DNA of 64,000 bases, taken from assembly GCA_036937835.1 (NCBI GenBank), contig CM072878.1:7414001-7478000 (forward strand), given 5' to 3'. Made by a program: the position numbers and the translations under genes. Under the pieces are notes generated by a model. The model saw only the letters and a list, made by a program, of their open reading frames with translations. It had not been told where the DNA came from and ran no database searches. This DNA comes from Pampus argenteus. Taxonomy: Eukaryota; Chordata; Actinopteri; Scombriformes; Stromateidae. Shown here piece by piece: positions 26,201 to 37,876 of this stretch. Position 1 is the stretch's first letter, and each line of letters opens with the position of its first letter.

Positions 26201-27781
26201 ACCCTCTGAATGAGACGGTGGTGGGACTCTTCCAGAAGTCCTCCATGCACCTGCTGGCTCTGCTTTTCAAAGAGGAGGAGACCGCTGCAGGAACCAAGAA
26301 ACAGAGGAAAGGGTCTTCCTTCCAAACCGTTTCCAACTTCTACAGGGTAACACCGCACGCGCCTCAACCTCAAGGCTTTCTTACATGTACATATGTAGAC
26401 ACGCATGCACGCAGTTCCCACATTGTCTACCGCAATGCAATAATTCCTATTCGTGTACAACAGGAACAGCTGAACAAACTGATGAGCACCCTGCGAAACA
26501 CTGCTCCTCACTTCGTCCGCTGCATTGTGCCCAATGAGTTCAAGAAGTCAGGTCAGTGAGTGAGGAGGCCATTGTATGTATTTTAAGGCACCTTGTTGAA
26601 AATATTGGAGGAATACTTGATGACAAAGTGTCTTCTTTCTCCTTGATGTTAAAAAGCTGTGACAGATAACCATCTGATCCTGCACCAGTTAGCGTGTAAC
26701 GGCGTGCTGGAGGGAATCCGTATCTGCAGGAAAGGATTCCCCAACAGACTACAGTACCCAGAATTCAAACAGAGGTCTGACTGCTGTTATTCCTGCTCTG
26801 ATTTTCATCAATCGTCAAATTTGTTTAATTTAACTGCAGCCGTGTTACATCCACATAGCTCCACTATAGTTTAGATCTTCTATCTGATGCCTCAGCAGAG
26901 CCTTTACTGTGCATGACGCTGCATAGGAAGCGTCTGATTCTACATTAACTGTATTTCTCCTTCTGCCGATCTCTTTAATCCTCCACCGCTTTTCCATATT
27001 TGCTCATTTTTCTCTCTATTCTCCTCCCTGTTCATCCTTCCTCTCTCTGTTCCTCCTCCTAATGTCCCCTAGGTACTACATCCTCAACCCCAACGTCATC
27101 CCCAAGGGATTCGTTGACAACAAGAAGGCCTCTGAGCTCATCTTAAATTCTATTGGCCTAGATAATATGGAGTACCGCATCGGCCACAGCAAGGTACACC
27201 ACTGTTATAATCAGCCATAAATAGTTATAAAAAGTCTCAATAAATAAATAAATACATACATACATATATACATATTAATTTGATCTCTTGGAATTCATGG
27301 TTTAATATTTCTAAAATCAGTTTAGGAAGGTTTAATACAGAATGATTCAGTTTTCATATCACTTTTTGTGATAAATTACCTGAATCCTGCTTTTTGTCCT
27401 GTTTTTCTCTTTTTCTCAATCCTCCTCTTCTTCTCTCTTTCACCTGTCCGTGCTTTCCTCTCCTCCTCTCAGGTGTTTTTCCGTGCAGGTGTCCTGGCAA
27501 AGCTGGAGGACATGCGTGACGAGCGGCTGGCAAAGATCATAACCATGCTGCAGGCTCATCTCAGAGGAACTCTAATGAGGATCGAGTTTAAGAAGATGGC
27601 AGACAGACGGTCAGTATGTGCACAGGTGTATTTTTAAATCATGGTTATGTATAAATGACTTACAGTGTTTCTGCAATTCTGTGTGTGTTTGTGATGCAGA
27701 ATTGCACTGATGGCCATCCAGCGCAATGTGAGGAAGTTCCTTCAGTTACGCTTCTGGGGCTGGTGGAAACTGTACACTAAG
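21544..27781 (+). other. myh16 exons 1-20: motor domain, converter and neck
   Basis: Exons: 21544-21753, 21839-21982, 22165-22321, 22772-22799, 22899-22995, 23092-23184, 23290-23353, 23876-23974, 24282-24385, 24609-24747, 24992-25093, 25183-25349 (or from 25162), 25444-25614, 25728-25904, 26161-26346, 26464-26551, 26657-26774, 27073-27193, 27473-27609, 27700-27781. Several lengths (144, 157, 28, 64, 99, 104, 139, 171, 88, 118, 137) equal those I know as standard in vertebrate sarcomeric myosin genes, which supports the junctions. Exon 20 encodes the end of the IQ region. Loop 2 contains GTKKQRKGSSFQ, the positively charged actin-contact loop. Confidence 0.88.
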
Positions 27782-30700
27782 GTAAAAACACTACACACAC
27801 ATACACATTAAAACACATTCTCTCTCTTATTACCATTTTATTTCCTGTCTTGGCTCCTGCAGGTGAAGCCGCTGCTGATGGTTGCCCGTCAGGAGGAGGC
27901 CTTCAAGGCTAAGGAGGAGGAGCTGAGGATGACCGTGGAAAAGGTGAAGGAACTGGAGGGCAAGATCAAAGATCTGGATGGGAAGATGTCCACTCTGTCA
28001 CAGGAGAAGAATGACCTCAGCCTGGCGCTGGCTGCAGTAAGTTCACATCCACACACACACACGCAGTTCACTTTACACGGGACTCCTGTGTAAAGAGCAT
28101 ACACGTCTCATGAAAGTACTTTTGGAGTATTAAATTCAACAGTTCATCACTGACTCAAGTCAGAGTAAGTGATGAACATTTCCACTTCTGCATTTTATCC
28201 ACGTAGTCACAGACACACTACACACTACACACTGACATGTACGCACACTCCTCGTTTCCTCCACAGGAGCAAGACACGCTGGGTGATGCTGAGGAGCGCT
28301 GCACCCAGCTGATGCACCAAAAGGTGCAGCTGGAGGAGTCAGTGCAGGTAACGTATCATGAACCACACCATGTTAGACATGTTTACTCACTTTCCTACGG
28401 GTAAAATTACTGGAATTGACATCGTACAGTGATGTGTGCAGTGAAGTAGTGTTGACATCAATCACAATCTGACAGGAATACTGCTGCTAAACTGTCCCTT
28501 GTTGATTAAAAACGACTGAATTCAGGATCTGCGTGAGCGCCTGGAGGAAGAAGAAGGCAACACAAACTCCCTCTATTCCCAAAGGAGGCAGCTGGAGGGG
28601 GAAGTGACTGAGCTGAAGAGAGACCTGGATTCTCTGGAGTCCACACTGGCCAAGAATGAGAAGGAGAAACAGGTATAAGGTTAGGATGACTGAGGACGTC
28701 CAGAGAGAGAGAGAGAATGGAATATATGCTTGGCTTTGTCCAGACCCTGAGACATCTGGACACAAATCCAGGAAATTATATGTAAGATTTTACCACTAAA
28801 TTCTTTCCAATGGTGTGTTCAGAGTCTGGACTTTAAGGTGCGGAGTCTGACAGGTGACCTGAGCCAGCGAGATGACCATATCACCAAGCTGCAGAAGGAA
28901 AAGAGAGCTCTGGAGGAACTGCAACAGGTAGACAAACACGCACATGCAGACACGCGTGTAGGTGAACCTGCACGCTTGACAACATGTATGCATAGTAAAC
29001 ATTCAATTTAAAATTGCTGCAGCGCTGGTCAAATAGTTTGGCTTTTTCATTTAATAGTAATGAAATATGTAATCCTTTGTGATTCACTATTCATGTCATC
29101 AGAAAACTCTGGAGGATCTCCAAACAGAAGAAGACAAAGTTAACCATCTAACCAAGACCAACAGCAAGCTCAACACACAATTGAATGAGGTACGCGATTC
29201 TTCTCCTTCACAGACATACCTTGGTTGTCTGTATGAGTTTTCGAAATTCTGTGGAGCAGGAAAACATCCAGAACTTGTGCAGAATGTAGTGAAAAATTAG
29301 CGCCTTGATCATGTATGGATGTTTGTGGGTATGTGTGTGTGTAGCTGGAGGACAGTTGGGAGCAGGAGAAGAGAATCAGGGTGGAGGTGGAGAAAGCGAG
29401 GAGGAAGGCCGAGGGAGACCTGAAAATGACCATAGAAAACCTGAATGAGATGGAGAACGCTAAGATCAATCTGGAGGAGGTCATCAAGAAGTGAGGAAGA
29501 AAAGACCTGCACAAAAAAAAAACCCAACACAATACAGTAGCTATACTCACTCTCTTTTACACCAGGAGATGCTGATTCCCCGCTCTGTGTGTGTGTATGT
29601 TTCTGCTGTGTGTTCACGTAGGAGAGACTTTGAGATCAACAACATGAACTTGAAGCTGGAGGACGAACAAGCTCTCACCTCTATGCTCGGCCGCAAGCTC
29701 AAAGAGCTCCAGGTTTGTAGTTCTCAATCATTTGTCTCATATGTTCTCTAGTCTGCAGGCTTTTTTTCCCACCTAGCACTGATTTCACTTGATTCCTGAG
29801 AAAGACAAAAGAGCAGGACACTATTATGACATATTACAATTCCAACGTACAAAATTATACATAAAAATGCTCCCTGTATTAGTAGTTTGTAAATACTCTA
29901 AAGAGGAGAGTTAAAATTAGGAGCTGTGGAGGTAAAAGAGGACGTGTCATTTCTTTCAGGGCCGCATTGAAGAGCTGGAGGAGGAGCTGGAAGCTGAACG
30001 AGCCATGAGAGGCAAAGTATGGATTCTGTCTTCGTACCTTCGTATAAATAGGCAGCCATACATATTGCAGTTAAAGATTAAAGCTGGTCGTCTCTCCTCT
30101 GATAGGTGGAGAAGCAGAGAGCTGAGCTGTCACGAGATCTGGAGGACCTCAGTGACAGGCTGGAAGAGGCGGGAGGAGCCACCGTCGCCCAGGTGAGTTT
30201 GACTGACGGCCGATCAATCAGGTAAAAGGCTAACAACGTGACCTCTGCCCTTTTAACCCGCACAACCTCATCTGTGGATGACCCTCAGATCGAACAGAAC
30301 AGGAAGCGTGAGGGGGACCTGCTGAAGCTGAAGCGAGAGCTGGAGGAGGCGACCCTCCAATCAGAGGCCACGGCGGCGGCGCTGAGGAAGAAGCACTCTG
30401 ACGCGATGGCAGAGCTGGGCGAGCAGCTAGAGAATCTGACCAGGCTGAAGGTCAAACTGGAGAAGGACAAACAGTGCATGAAGGCTGAGATCGAAGACCT
30501 CAACGTCACCGCGGAAGCCACTCAGAAAGCCAAGGTACAAAGCATTATGCACCGCCACCCCATGCCAAACTGTTGATTGAGTCATATGAATATAAAATCA
30601 TAACATCATACACACTCCTGCTTTTGCATCATGTGCAGATGAACTCTGATGTCCACGTCCATAAGCTAGAGGACAGCCTGGCAGAGGCCAATGCTCGCCT

Positions 30701-32341
30701 GGCTGAGATGGAGCGCAATCAGACTGAGCTCAACACTGCCAAAATCCATCTCACCGGTAGGAAGACACACAAACTCACACATGGATGAGTTTGATGAACA
30801 CTGCTTTATAAAGTGATCTGGTTCCGTCTTCTATCCTGTGTGTGTGTGTGTAGCGGAGAATAATGATCTGAGCAGGGAGTTGGAGGATGTTCAGAGTAAG
30901 TGGAGCCAGCTGACCAAGCTGAAGGCTTCACTTAACTCGCAGATCGATGATCTCAAGAGACAGGTGGATGAGGAGAACAAGGTACCAACAACACCGATTC
31001 TAAGACTGAACCTCGGTTTTTAACAATATCTATCTCTGTATAAACTGCCTTACGTTGTGTTCTTATAAAATGTTGATTATCAAACAATAAAGATGAGGCT
31101 CCTCTCTTCCTGCAGGGTCGTAACACTGCAGCGGTGGCCCTGGCCAACGCCCGTCATGACCTCTCCCTGCTGAAGGAGCAGCTGGAGGAGGAAGCAGAAG
31201 GACGCGGGGAGCTGCAGCGTCTTGTGTCCAAGCTCAACGCCGACGTCACCTCCTGGAGGAGTAAGTATGAGACGGACGCCATTCAACGCACCGAGGAGCT
31301 GGAGGAGACCAAGTAGGTTAAACAGAAATATGGCAAAATTTATTCCCAAACTTTATGGGGTGTTTTTTTTTTTTTTTGATGATTTTTAATTTAAATCTCA
31401 CACTTTCTCTCCTCCTCTTCTCCTCCAGGCGCAAACTCGCAGTGCGTCTCCAGGAGGCTGAAGAGGCAGCAGAGGCGGCTCAAGCGAGAGCTGCCAGTCT
31501 GGAGAAGGTTAAGCAGAGGCTGCAGGGAGAGGTGGAGGATCTTACCATAGACCTGGAGAAGGTAAACACACACACACACACACAGAGAGACACATGCGTA
31601 CAGACAAATCTAACAACCTAAGAACACAAACAATTACATGCTTCTGCTTTTGTCTGTGTTTGTGCATCTAGTCCAACGCAGCAGCAGCAACTCTGGATAA
31701 GAAGCAGCGAGCTTTTGACAAGCTGGCGGCCGAGTGGAGTTGCAAGAATGAGGAGCTGCAACTGGAACTGGACAACAGCCAAAAGGAGAGCCGCTCCTGC
31801 ATGACGGAGCTCTATAAGCTGAAGACGGCTTACGAGGAGAGCCAGGATCAGATGGAGACTGTCCGCAAGGAGAACAAAACGCTCTCAGGTGAGTAGCGCT
31901 GAGGATGTAGAAAGCACCAAGGCATCAAAAGCTGGATGGTAAAATCTGATCACATGTGTATCGTATGGTGATCGTCTACAGCGTCTGCTTCTGTTTTCCT
32001 GACAATATCCCCACTCTTCTCACAGAAGAGATCAAGGAGTTGATCGACCAGCTTGGGGAAGGAGGCCGCAACGTCCACGAGCTGCAGAAGGTCAAGAAGA
32101 AGCTGGAAGTGGAGAAGGAGGAGCTACAGCTGGCTCTAGAGGAGGCCGAAGCTTCACTGGAGGTACAAAGAGCTCCTTTGATAATTTTAGAAAATGATCT
32201 AGATGAATTTTGGAAAAAATAGTTTATGTTCAGATCCAGGTTTGAATTATCCAAAGATAGCTTGACATATGTGCAGTGTTAGTGGTAGATGGATTTAAAC
32301 AAAGGGCTTTTGCTTCTGTCCATCAGTCCAGTTGCTAAAAT

Positions 32342-32374
<33 letters not shown>

Positions 32375-34461
32375 AGGTGGAGGAAGGTAAGATGGTACGT
32401 GTGCAGCTGGAGCTGGCTCAAGTCAAGGCCGACATCGACCGTAGAATCCACGAGAAGGAGGAGGAGTTTGAAGTCACCAGGTTAGAAAGCAGACATACTG
32501 TTACATGCAAGAACAAACATGCGTAAATACTGGACACACTTTACAGTAAATCTCGCAGGAAAATGGTTGAGTAGAGTATAAATCTGGGGCAATTTGAGTT
32601 TAGACCAGTTAGATTTAGCTCAGTTAATAACCAAGTACTCCGTAACAACCTCCTGTGTCGCTTTATGGCGTCTAGAAAGAACCATGCCCGTGCAGTGGAG
32701 TCGCTGCAGGCCAGCCTGGAGGCAGAGGCCAAAGGTCGAGCTGAGGCCCTGAGGATGAAGAAGAAGATGGAGGGAGACTTGAATGAGATGGAGATTCAGC
32801 TGGAGCACGCCAACAGGAACAATGCTGAGCTGGTCAAAACGCTCAAGAAGTTGCAGCAGCAGATCAAAGTAGGATTTGTATTTGATCACTAAGATGAGGA
32901 TCTGCTTGAAAAAGTTGGAAAATACTGCAGCAATCATCCTTGTGTCTCACCTGCTCGCTCCTCATCCAGGATCTGCAGGTGCAGATGGACGAGGACGCTC
33001 ATCATCATGAGGAGCTTAGGGAGAAGTACAGCCTGCAGGAGCGCCGTCTGTGCCTCGTGCAGACGGAGATGGAGGAGCTGAGAGGAGGCCTGGAGGCGTC
33101 TGAGAGGGCCCGAAAACAAATCGAGCAGGAGCTGGTGGACACCACCGAGAGGTTCAGTGAGCTCAGCATGCAGGTCGGTGGCTACTTTTATGAAACGTTT
33201 TTCATCACATCGCACCGATCTAATCTGATTTGATCTATTTATCTTACCTTAGAACCAGAGTCTGACTATCCTGAAGAGAAAACTGGAAGCCGACCTCGCC
33301 CGACTGTCCAGTGAGAATGAGGAGCTGATCTCAGAGTTTCGCTGTGCTGATGAAAGGGCCAAGAAGGCTGTGACTGAGGTAAGCTGCATGACATGAAACA
33401 GAAAAACACAACATCAGGCATTTGTGTATTCATGTCTGCCTCTGTTCCCAGGTGACGCGGCTATGCGAGGAGCTTCGCCAGGAGCAGGAACGCAGCTCCC
33501 ACCTGGAGAAGATCAAAAAGAACCAGGAGCAGAACCTCAGAGACCTCACACTGAAGCTGGAGGAGGCGGAGCAGCAGGCTCTGAAGGCCGGAAAGCGCAT
33601 CATCCAGAAACTGGAAACCAGGGTGAGGAGTCAGACCCCACATACCTGGCTAAACCCTTGCATCCACGTACTGTATTGATGCCTCTGCTTTACCACTAGA
33701 TCAAGGAGCTGGAAAATGAGCTGGGCCAGGAGCAGAAGCGCCATGCGGAGACAGTGAAAGGTCTTCGTAAGGGAGAGCGTCGACTCAAGGAACTGATCTT
33801 CCAGACGGAGGAAGACCACAAGACCAATCAGCGCATGCAGGAGCTGGTGGAGAAACTCCAGAACAAGCTCAAATGCTACAAGCGACAGATAGAGGAAGCT
33901 GTGAGTAGGAGTAGTGACGCTAGATTTAAAGCTCTTCTTTTTAATAATGATTTGGATTTTCGATGATGTCTTAAGGAGCGAGTCCCCGCTGTTATAACTA
34001 CATGTCTTCATATTGTCACACTTTAATTATGCTACTTAACTGGCTCATGAAATCCCTTTAGTATTCAATATGTTGAAAAATATGTCAATCAAAAAATAGC
34101 ACACTTTCTTTTAAATTCTCAAAATCTTATTTTAGACTTGTTATAGAACACACTTAAGATATAGTTTTTCTATATTTAAATTTTTAATTCATTTATTATT
34201 TTTTAATTTAAGTGCAAGTGCATGAGTTTCTTTCATACTAAGACAAACCTCTTGTACCTGTAGGAGGAGCAGGCCAACAGCAGCCTGTCTAAGTACAGAA
34301 AGACAGTTCAGGAGTTGGATGATGCAGAAGAGCGTGCAGACATGGCAGAGATGGCCCTAAATAAAATGAGGACCAGGAATCGAGCCTCGACCAGTAAGGG
34401 CTTCACCTCGGTAGAAATCGTCCAGGTCACCAAGCCTACCGGCGGACAACAGGACGAGTAG
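21544..34461 (+). CDS. myh16: Sarcomeric myosin heavy chain 16 (masticatory-type class II myosin)
   Basis: A complete gene of 43 coding exons, 5,832 coding bases, about 1,943 residues, in frame throughout; exon coordinates are given in the motor and rod entries. The ATG at 21544 opens MPGLYNGECRDDVDPMLFL and the TAG ends at 34461. It is a muscle thick-filament motor that hydrolyses ATP to slide actin. Motor motifs are intact: P-loop GESGAGKT (181-188), switch I NNSSRF (238-243), switch II DIAGFE (460-465), reactive-Cys helix CNGVLEGIRIC (689-699). Assignment to MYH16 rather than a fast or cardiac MYH rests on the divergent rod and neck (FWGWWKLYTKVKPLL), the linker GGKKGAEAHFELVHYAGT, and the position next to smurf1, as in human 7q22. 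Human MYH16 is an expressed pseudogene with a frameshift; this copy has none. Two introns appear to use GC donors, and exon 12 has two possible in-frame acceptors. Confidence 0.93.
23506..23790. mobile_element. hAT-like non-autonomous element in myh16 intron 7
   Basis: The segment begins TTGGGGCTGTAACGG, followed by ATTATCGATTAATCTGAC, and ends with AATCAATGAATCAACTAATA. This is the head and tail order of the common teleost hAT-like repeat. It lies between exons 7 and 8, in the longest intron of that part of the gene, and has no transposase frame. Confidence 0.65.
27863..34461 (+). other. myh16 exons 21-43: coiled-coil rod and tail
   Basis: Exons: 27863-28036, 28267-28347, 28526-28672, 28823-28927, 29103-29189, 29345-29490, 29622-29712, 29960-30016, 30106-30192, 30289-30534, 30639-30756, 30854-30981, 31116-31312, 31429-31561, 31672-31888, 32026-32162, 32377-32480, 32676-32868, 32970-33173, 33253-33378, 33452-33622, 33700-33900, 34264-34461. 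The head-rod proline is P831 (VKPLL), followed by about 1,112 residues of heptad repeats rich in Glu, Lys and Leu, the length expected for a sarcomeric rod. The C-terminus reads TSVEIVQVTKPTGGQQDE, a short non-helical tailpiece. Confidence 0.88.
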
Positions 34462-35243
34462 AGGCGAGAGACGATACACACACACACACACCGATTGCAG
34501 GTAGGCATTTATATATATATATAATCAGAGAATTAAATTATGCAACTCTCATCCTTGACACATACATTATTACTTACTGTATGTCATTTTTTGTTCCCAC
34601 AGAGTGACATACATACCCACTCAACCCCCCCACACAAGACACTTGACTGAGGAAATATGAGCTCAGGCACCCCAAGCCACCCACCCAGATGGAGCTCCTT
34701 ATAAAGTCCTAAATAATGAAATGAGTCTTTAACATCACTAATAGTCTTAATGAATGTAGTGTTAGGATTGGACATAACATAGTAGATTTTAGCTGTTGGT
34801 TGCTATGGATGCGTTGTATGTTGCTACAGTTATTGAACGTACACCTGAAAGTGTCAGGGAGTCATCAGTCACTTTACATTTGCTGTCATGTTTTTTGTAA
34901 AGTGCTTTGGATCCCAACACCTGCCATACTGTTAATTAGCATGTGTGTGTGTGTGTGTGTGTGTGTGCGTGCACGCGTGCCTTGCATCATCTCTGTTAGT
35001 GTCTTTACACTGGAGGGAGGAGTGGGTAAAGCTGCGTCCTCACGTCAAAGATAGAAAGCCCACCTGTGTGTGTGTGTCACTCCTGCACGTGTGTTAACAG
35101 TGTGTGTAGTAGGCCTGCTGTAAAAGTCTTAAACTACTAGCAAGTGACAGAGTGTCGTATTATTGCACAAGCAGAGGAAGGGTGTCACACTTGATGAAGG
35201 ACACATCCTGCAACACTGGATGTGCTGGTTTTCCTGTATTAAA
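34462..35243 (+). other. myh16 3' UTR with possible intron and poly(A) signal
   Basis: After the stop codon a donor-like CAG/GTAGGC occurs at 34500/34501 and an acceptor-like CCCACAG ends at 34601, so a 101-base intron in the 3' UTR is possible. The junction would be 39 bases past the stop, too near to trigger nonsense-mediated decay. ATTAAA at 35238-35243 is a candidate poly(A) signal. A TG tract spans about 34941-34967. Confidence 0.4.
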
Positions 35244-35399
35244 GAATATGCACCGTGAGAGCATATCAGCTCTATTTAAGATATTATAACTAGATTTTGA
35301 TACAGGGCCTCTCTATAAGACAACATTCAAGCTCTAATCAGTGTTTCTATATTACTATAACTATATATATATAACTATTTGCTAACAATATCAACTGAA

Positions 35400-35830
35400 A
35401 ACGTGTTTCTGCTGCCCACAAGTGGCCATAAAATCAGTTAAAGAACAGAATTTTTCAAGTCTTTCCTGAAACAACAGTCATATGGATGGTGTCAGATCAG
35501 GTGAACATTAAGAACACATTTTACTCTCCGTAATCATTCCTCCTGAAGGTGAAGTGATAGGGGACAAAATCCACAGCTGTTGTTTTTAGCAAAAATCTAT
35601 TTCAAAGTTTATCTGAAGCTTATATGAGGCCGTCAGAGTTGATCAAATAAAGTGTATATCTTTTTTTTTAAGTTAGTCTTTTATGGTAGAAATTCCCTCT
35701 TTGTGTCTTAATGGATGGTGTTTTAACAAAAAGGAGAAATGATTACAGCAAGAAAAACCTGTGTCGGTGTTCATTGGGACGTGCTATGTTTTAGGGCAGA
35801 CTTAAAAAGAAATTGTGAAACTGTCCTTTA
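35400..35830. repeat. Teleost interspersed repeat
   Basis: Phrases such as CTGCCCACAAGTGGCCATAA, TAATCATTCCTCCTGAAGGT, TTTCAAAGTTTATCTGAAGC and CCCTCTTTGTGTCTTAATGG occur in the order I recall from a repeat abundant in percomorph genomes. Its family name is not known to me. The AATAAA at 35646-35651 is inside it, so it should not be taken as the myh16 poly(A) signal without transcript data. Confidence 0.5.
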
Positions 35831-37353
35831 ATGTGAGTTTAAAATTAGGTAAATATACATTCACTATGTGTAATCCAGTTGTGATTATGAGTGATGGGTA
35901 ATGTGTGAAGACAACAAAAATGTTAGGTAAAAATTTGTTCATGAAATTGTTGTAAAATCAAATTTGGGATGAAGTAAAATGACATTATATACTCTTCATA
36001 GTAGCTGTATTGCTGAGTAATACAATGGTAACCATTTATTGTTCCTTTACTAAAGTGTCCCAACTGCTTGTCTGATACTTATACATATAAGTAAGATGCC
36101 ACAGTATAACAAGAACAAACAGCACCTATCTCATACATCAACATGGAATTTATTTTCATTTTAGTTTCAGATGAATGTTTCACATTTTGTACAAAATCAT
36201 TAGAAAATGTCTGACATGCCAAAATCCCCTGGCTAATCCTTGTTTAGTGGAGTCATGCAGCATCCTGGACCAGTTGATGAGGCTCAGCCTGAGCTCCAGA
36301 TCAATCAAATTATCAATACCCGCTACCCCAGAGTGTGTAGAAGCCATGGTCATAACCTGACAATATGATACAGTATAGTATATCTTGCCACATCTAGCTA
36401 TATACAGAGTAGAGATAGAGCAGGAGGAGACTGACGACGCATCACTGGCAGCTCTCGAATGATCTGCTGTCTGACTTTGAACTGATCGTCACCTCCCGAA
36501 AGTTTTCAATGTATGGACACAGTACCACGTCATCAACAACACCATGCACGTTTTCTTAAGCATGACACATCATTGGTTATGATTGGTTTACGTAGATTTA
36601 ATAAAGATCATCAATATCAGAGTTTAAAATCAACCAATGACTGCAGGCCCCAGGGGGTGGCGGTGGGGGTGGGGGTCCTCTGAGCCTCTGTTACGATGAT
36701 GTAAAAATGAGTGGGGACAAGTGGACACACACACACGCGCACACAGACACACACACACACACAAGCTTCCAAATCATTCTTTAAACTTGAGCAAGAGCAT
36801 GAGTCACTCCTTGCCGGACAGCATGTGGCTGCATGTGAGAGAGGAATGGGTCAGAAAAGATAGTACACACCCTCGATGAAGATCTGACAACTGAAAATAA
36901 AATTTTATTAAGCCAATGCAAAGAGGCCTCCCTCATCAAACAGAAGAAACCATGACGCCGGGGCAGAGAGGCACTTACACAATCGTTGTCACTTTCATTT
37001 TTACACAGTGCCTGCGTCCGGGGGATGTGTGTCTTAAGTGGAGACACAGCTACATTTTTGATCAAAACATCCAATACACACTCACAGATACTCGTTTTCA
37101 CATTGGAGCATGTTTTTAGCGGTTGGCACATGTACATGCAAAGCTTCAGTTTGGCCTGCGCAGGCAAAACTGTGTGAAGGGAGAGAGGGAGAAAAAATTA
37201 GACATGAGTGTTAACAGACAAACGCAGAGATAGACGCAGACAGGCTCTTGAATACCTTGAGCATTTAACCCCCCTGATCCTGCCCCCCCTTGTGTCATGT
37301 TCATAGCAGCACCAGAGGAGCCCTCTGATTGGTGGGTACAGCCGTCCGTTAAG
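35831..37353. other. Convergent intergenic region and wipi2 3' UTR
   Basis: No coding exon is recognised. myh16 ends on the left and wipi2 (minus strand) ends on the right, so the right part is the wipi2 3' UTR. A G-rich run at 36653-36677 has several blocks of four to five G and could form a G-quadruplex. CA repeats lie near 36725-36762. Confidence 0.55.
36896..36909. terminator. Palindrome holding AATAAA on both strands
   Basis: The perfect 14-base palindrome AATAAAATTTTATT offers a consensus poly(A) hexamer to transcripts from either side. On the minus strand it is about 450 bases after the wipi2 stop codon, a normal 3' UTR length, so it is the best poly(A) candidate for wipi2. Confidence 0.45.
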
Positions 37354-37837
37354 TCAGTCAGTTTCAAGAATGAGTGGTGGTTGCTCGTTCTCTTCCTCTA
37401 AACGTAAGTCGTTGAGGTCATCTTCTAGCCCCGCCCCTCCCACGGCGCCCTGCTCTTCACAGTAACGTAGGAAACCTAGGAAAAGAGTTCAAAGGTCAAA
37501 TATTGAAACAAGTGATTTGTATATAACTTACATTCTGTTACAAAGAGTTTTTTCTTTTTCTTTTCAGCCTAAATTCACTGCAAATTGATGATTCATGATG
37601 ACCTGAGCTTTGAGCTTTACTTACTTATTTCCTTACATTTAACAGTTTACCTTCTATGTTATGAACACATCAATATTTGTGAGACATACCTTTAGTGACA
37701 GCAGTTTGGGCCACAAGAGGGCGATCATGTGACCCCTGCTCAAGGATCTCATTGGATGGCTCAGCGCTGCCATCTAACCTGAGGTCAATAACGGCAAAGT
37801 TTCAGTATAAATCTCTAAAATGTAGACACTACACATT

Positions 37838-37876
<39 letters not shown>

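Noticed and set aside
25393..34011. Long minus-strand open frames over the myosin exons
   Set aside because: They mirror codon-biased coiled-coil and motor exons of myh16; the plus-strand exons have matching splice sites and strong family identity.
21544..34461. Intronic myosin microRNA (miR-208/499/736 type)
   Set aside because: I looked for the TAAGAC-type seeds of this family in the introns and found no convincing hairpin.
35646..35651. AATAAA as the myh16 poly(A) signal
   Set aside because: It is inside a probable interspersed repeat, so ATTAAA at 35238 is preferred, although unproven.
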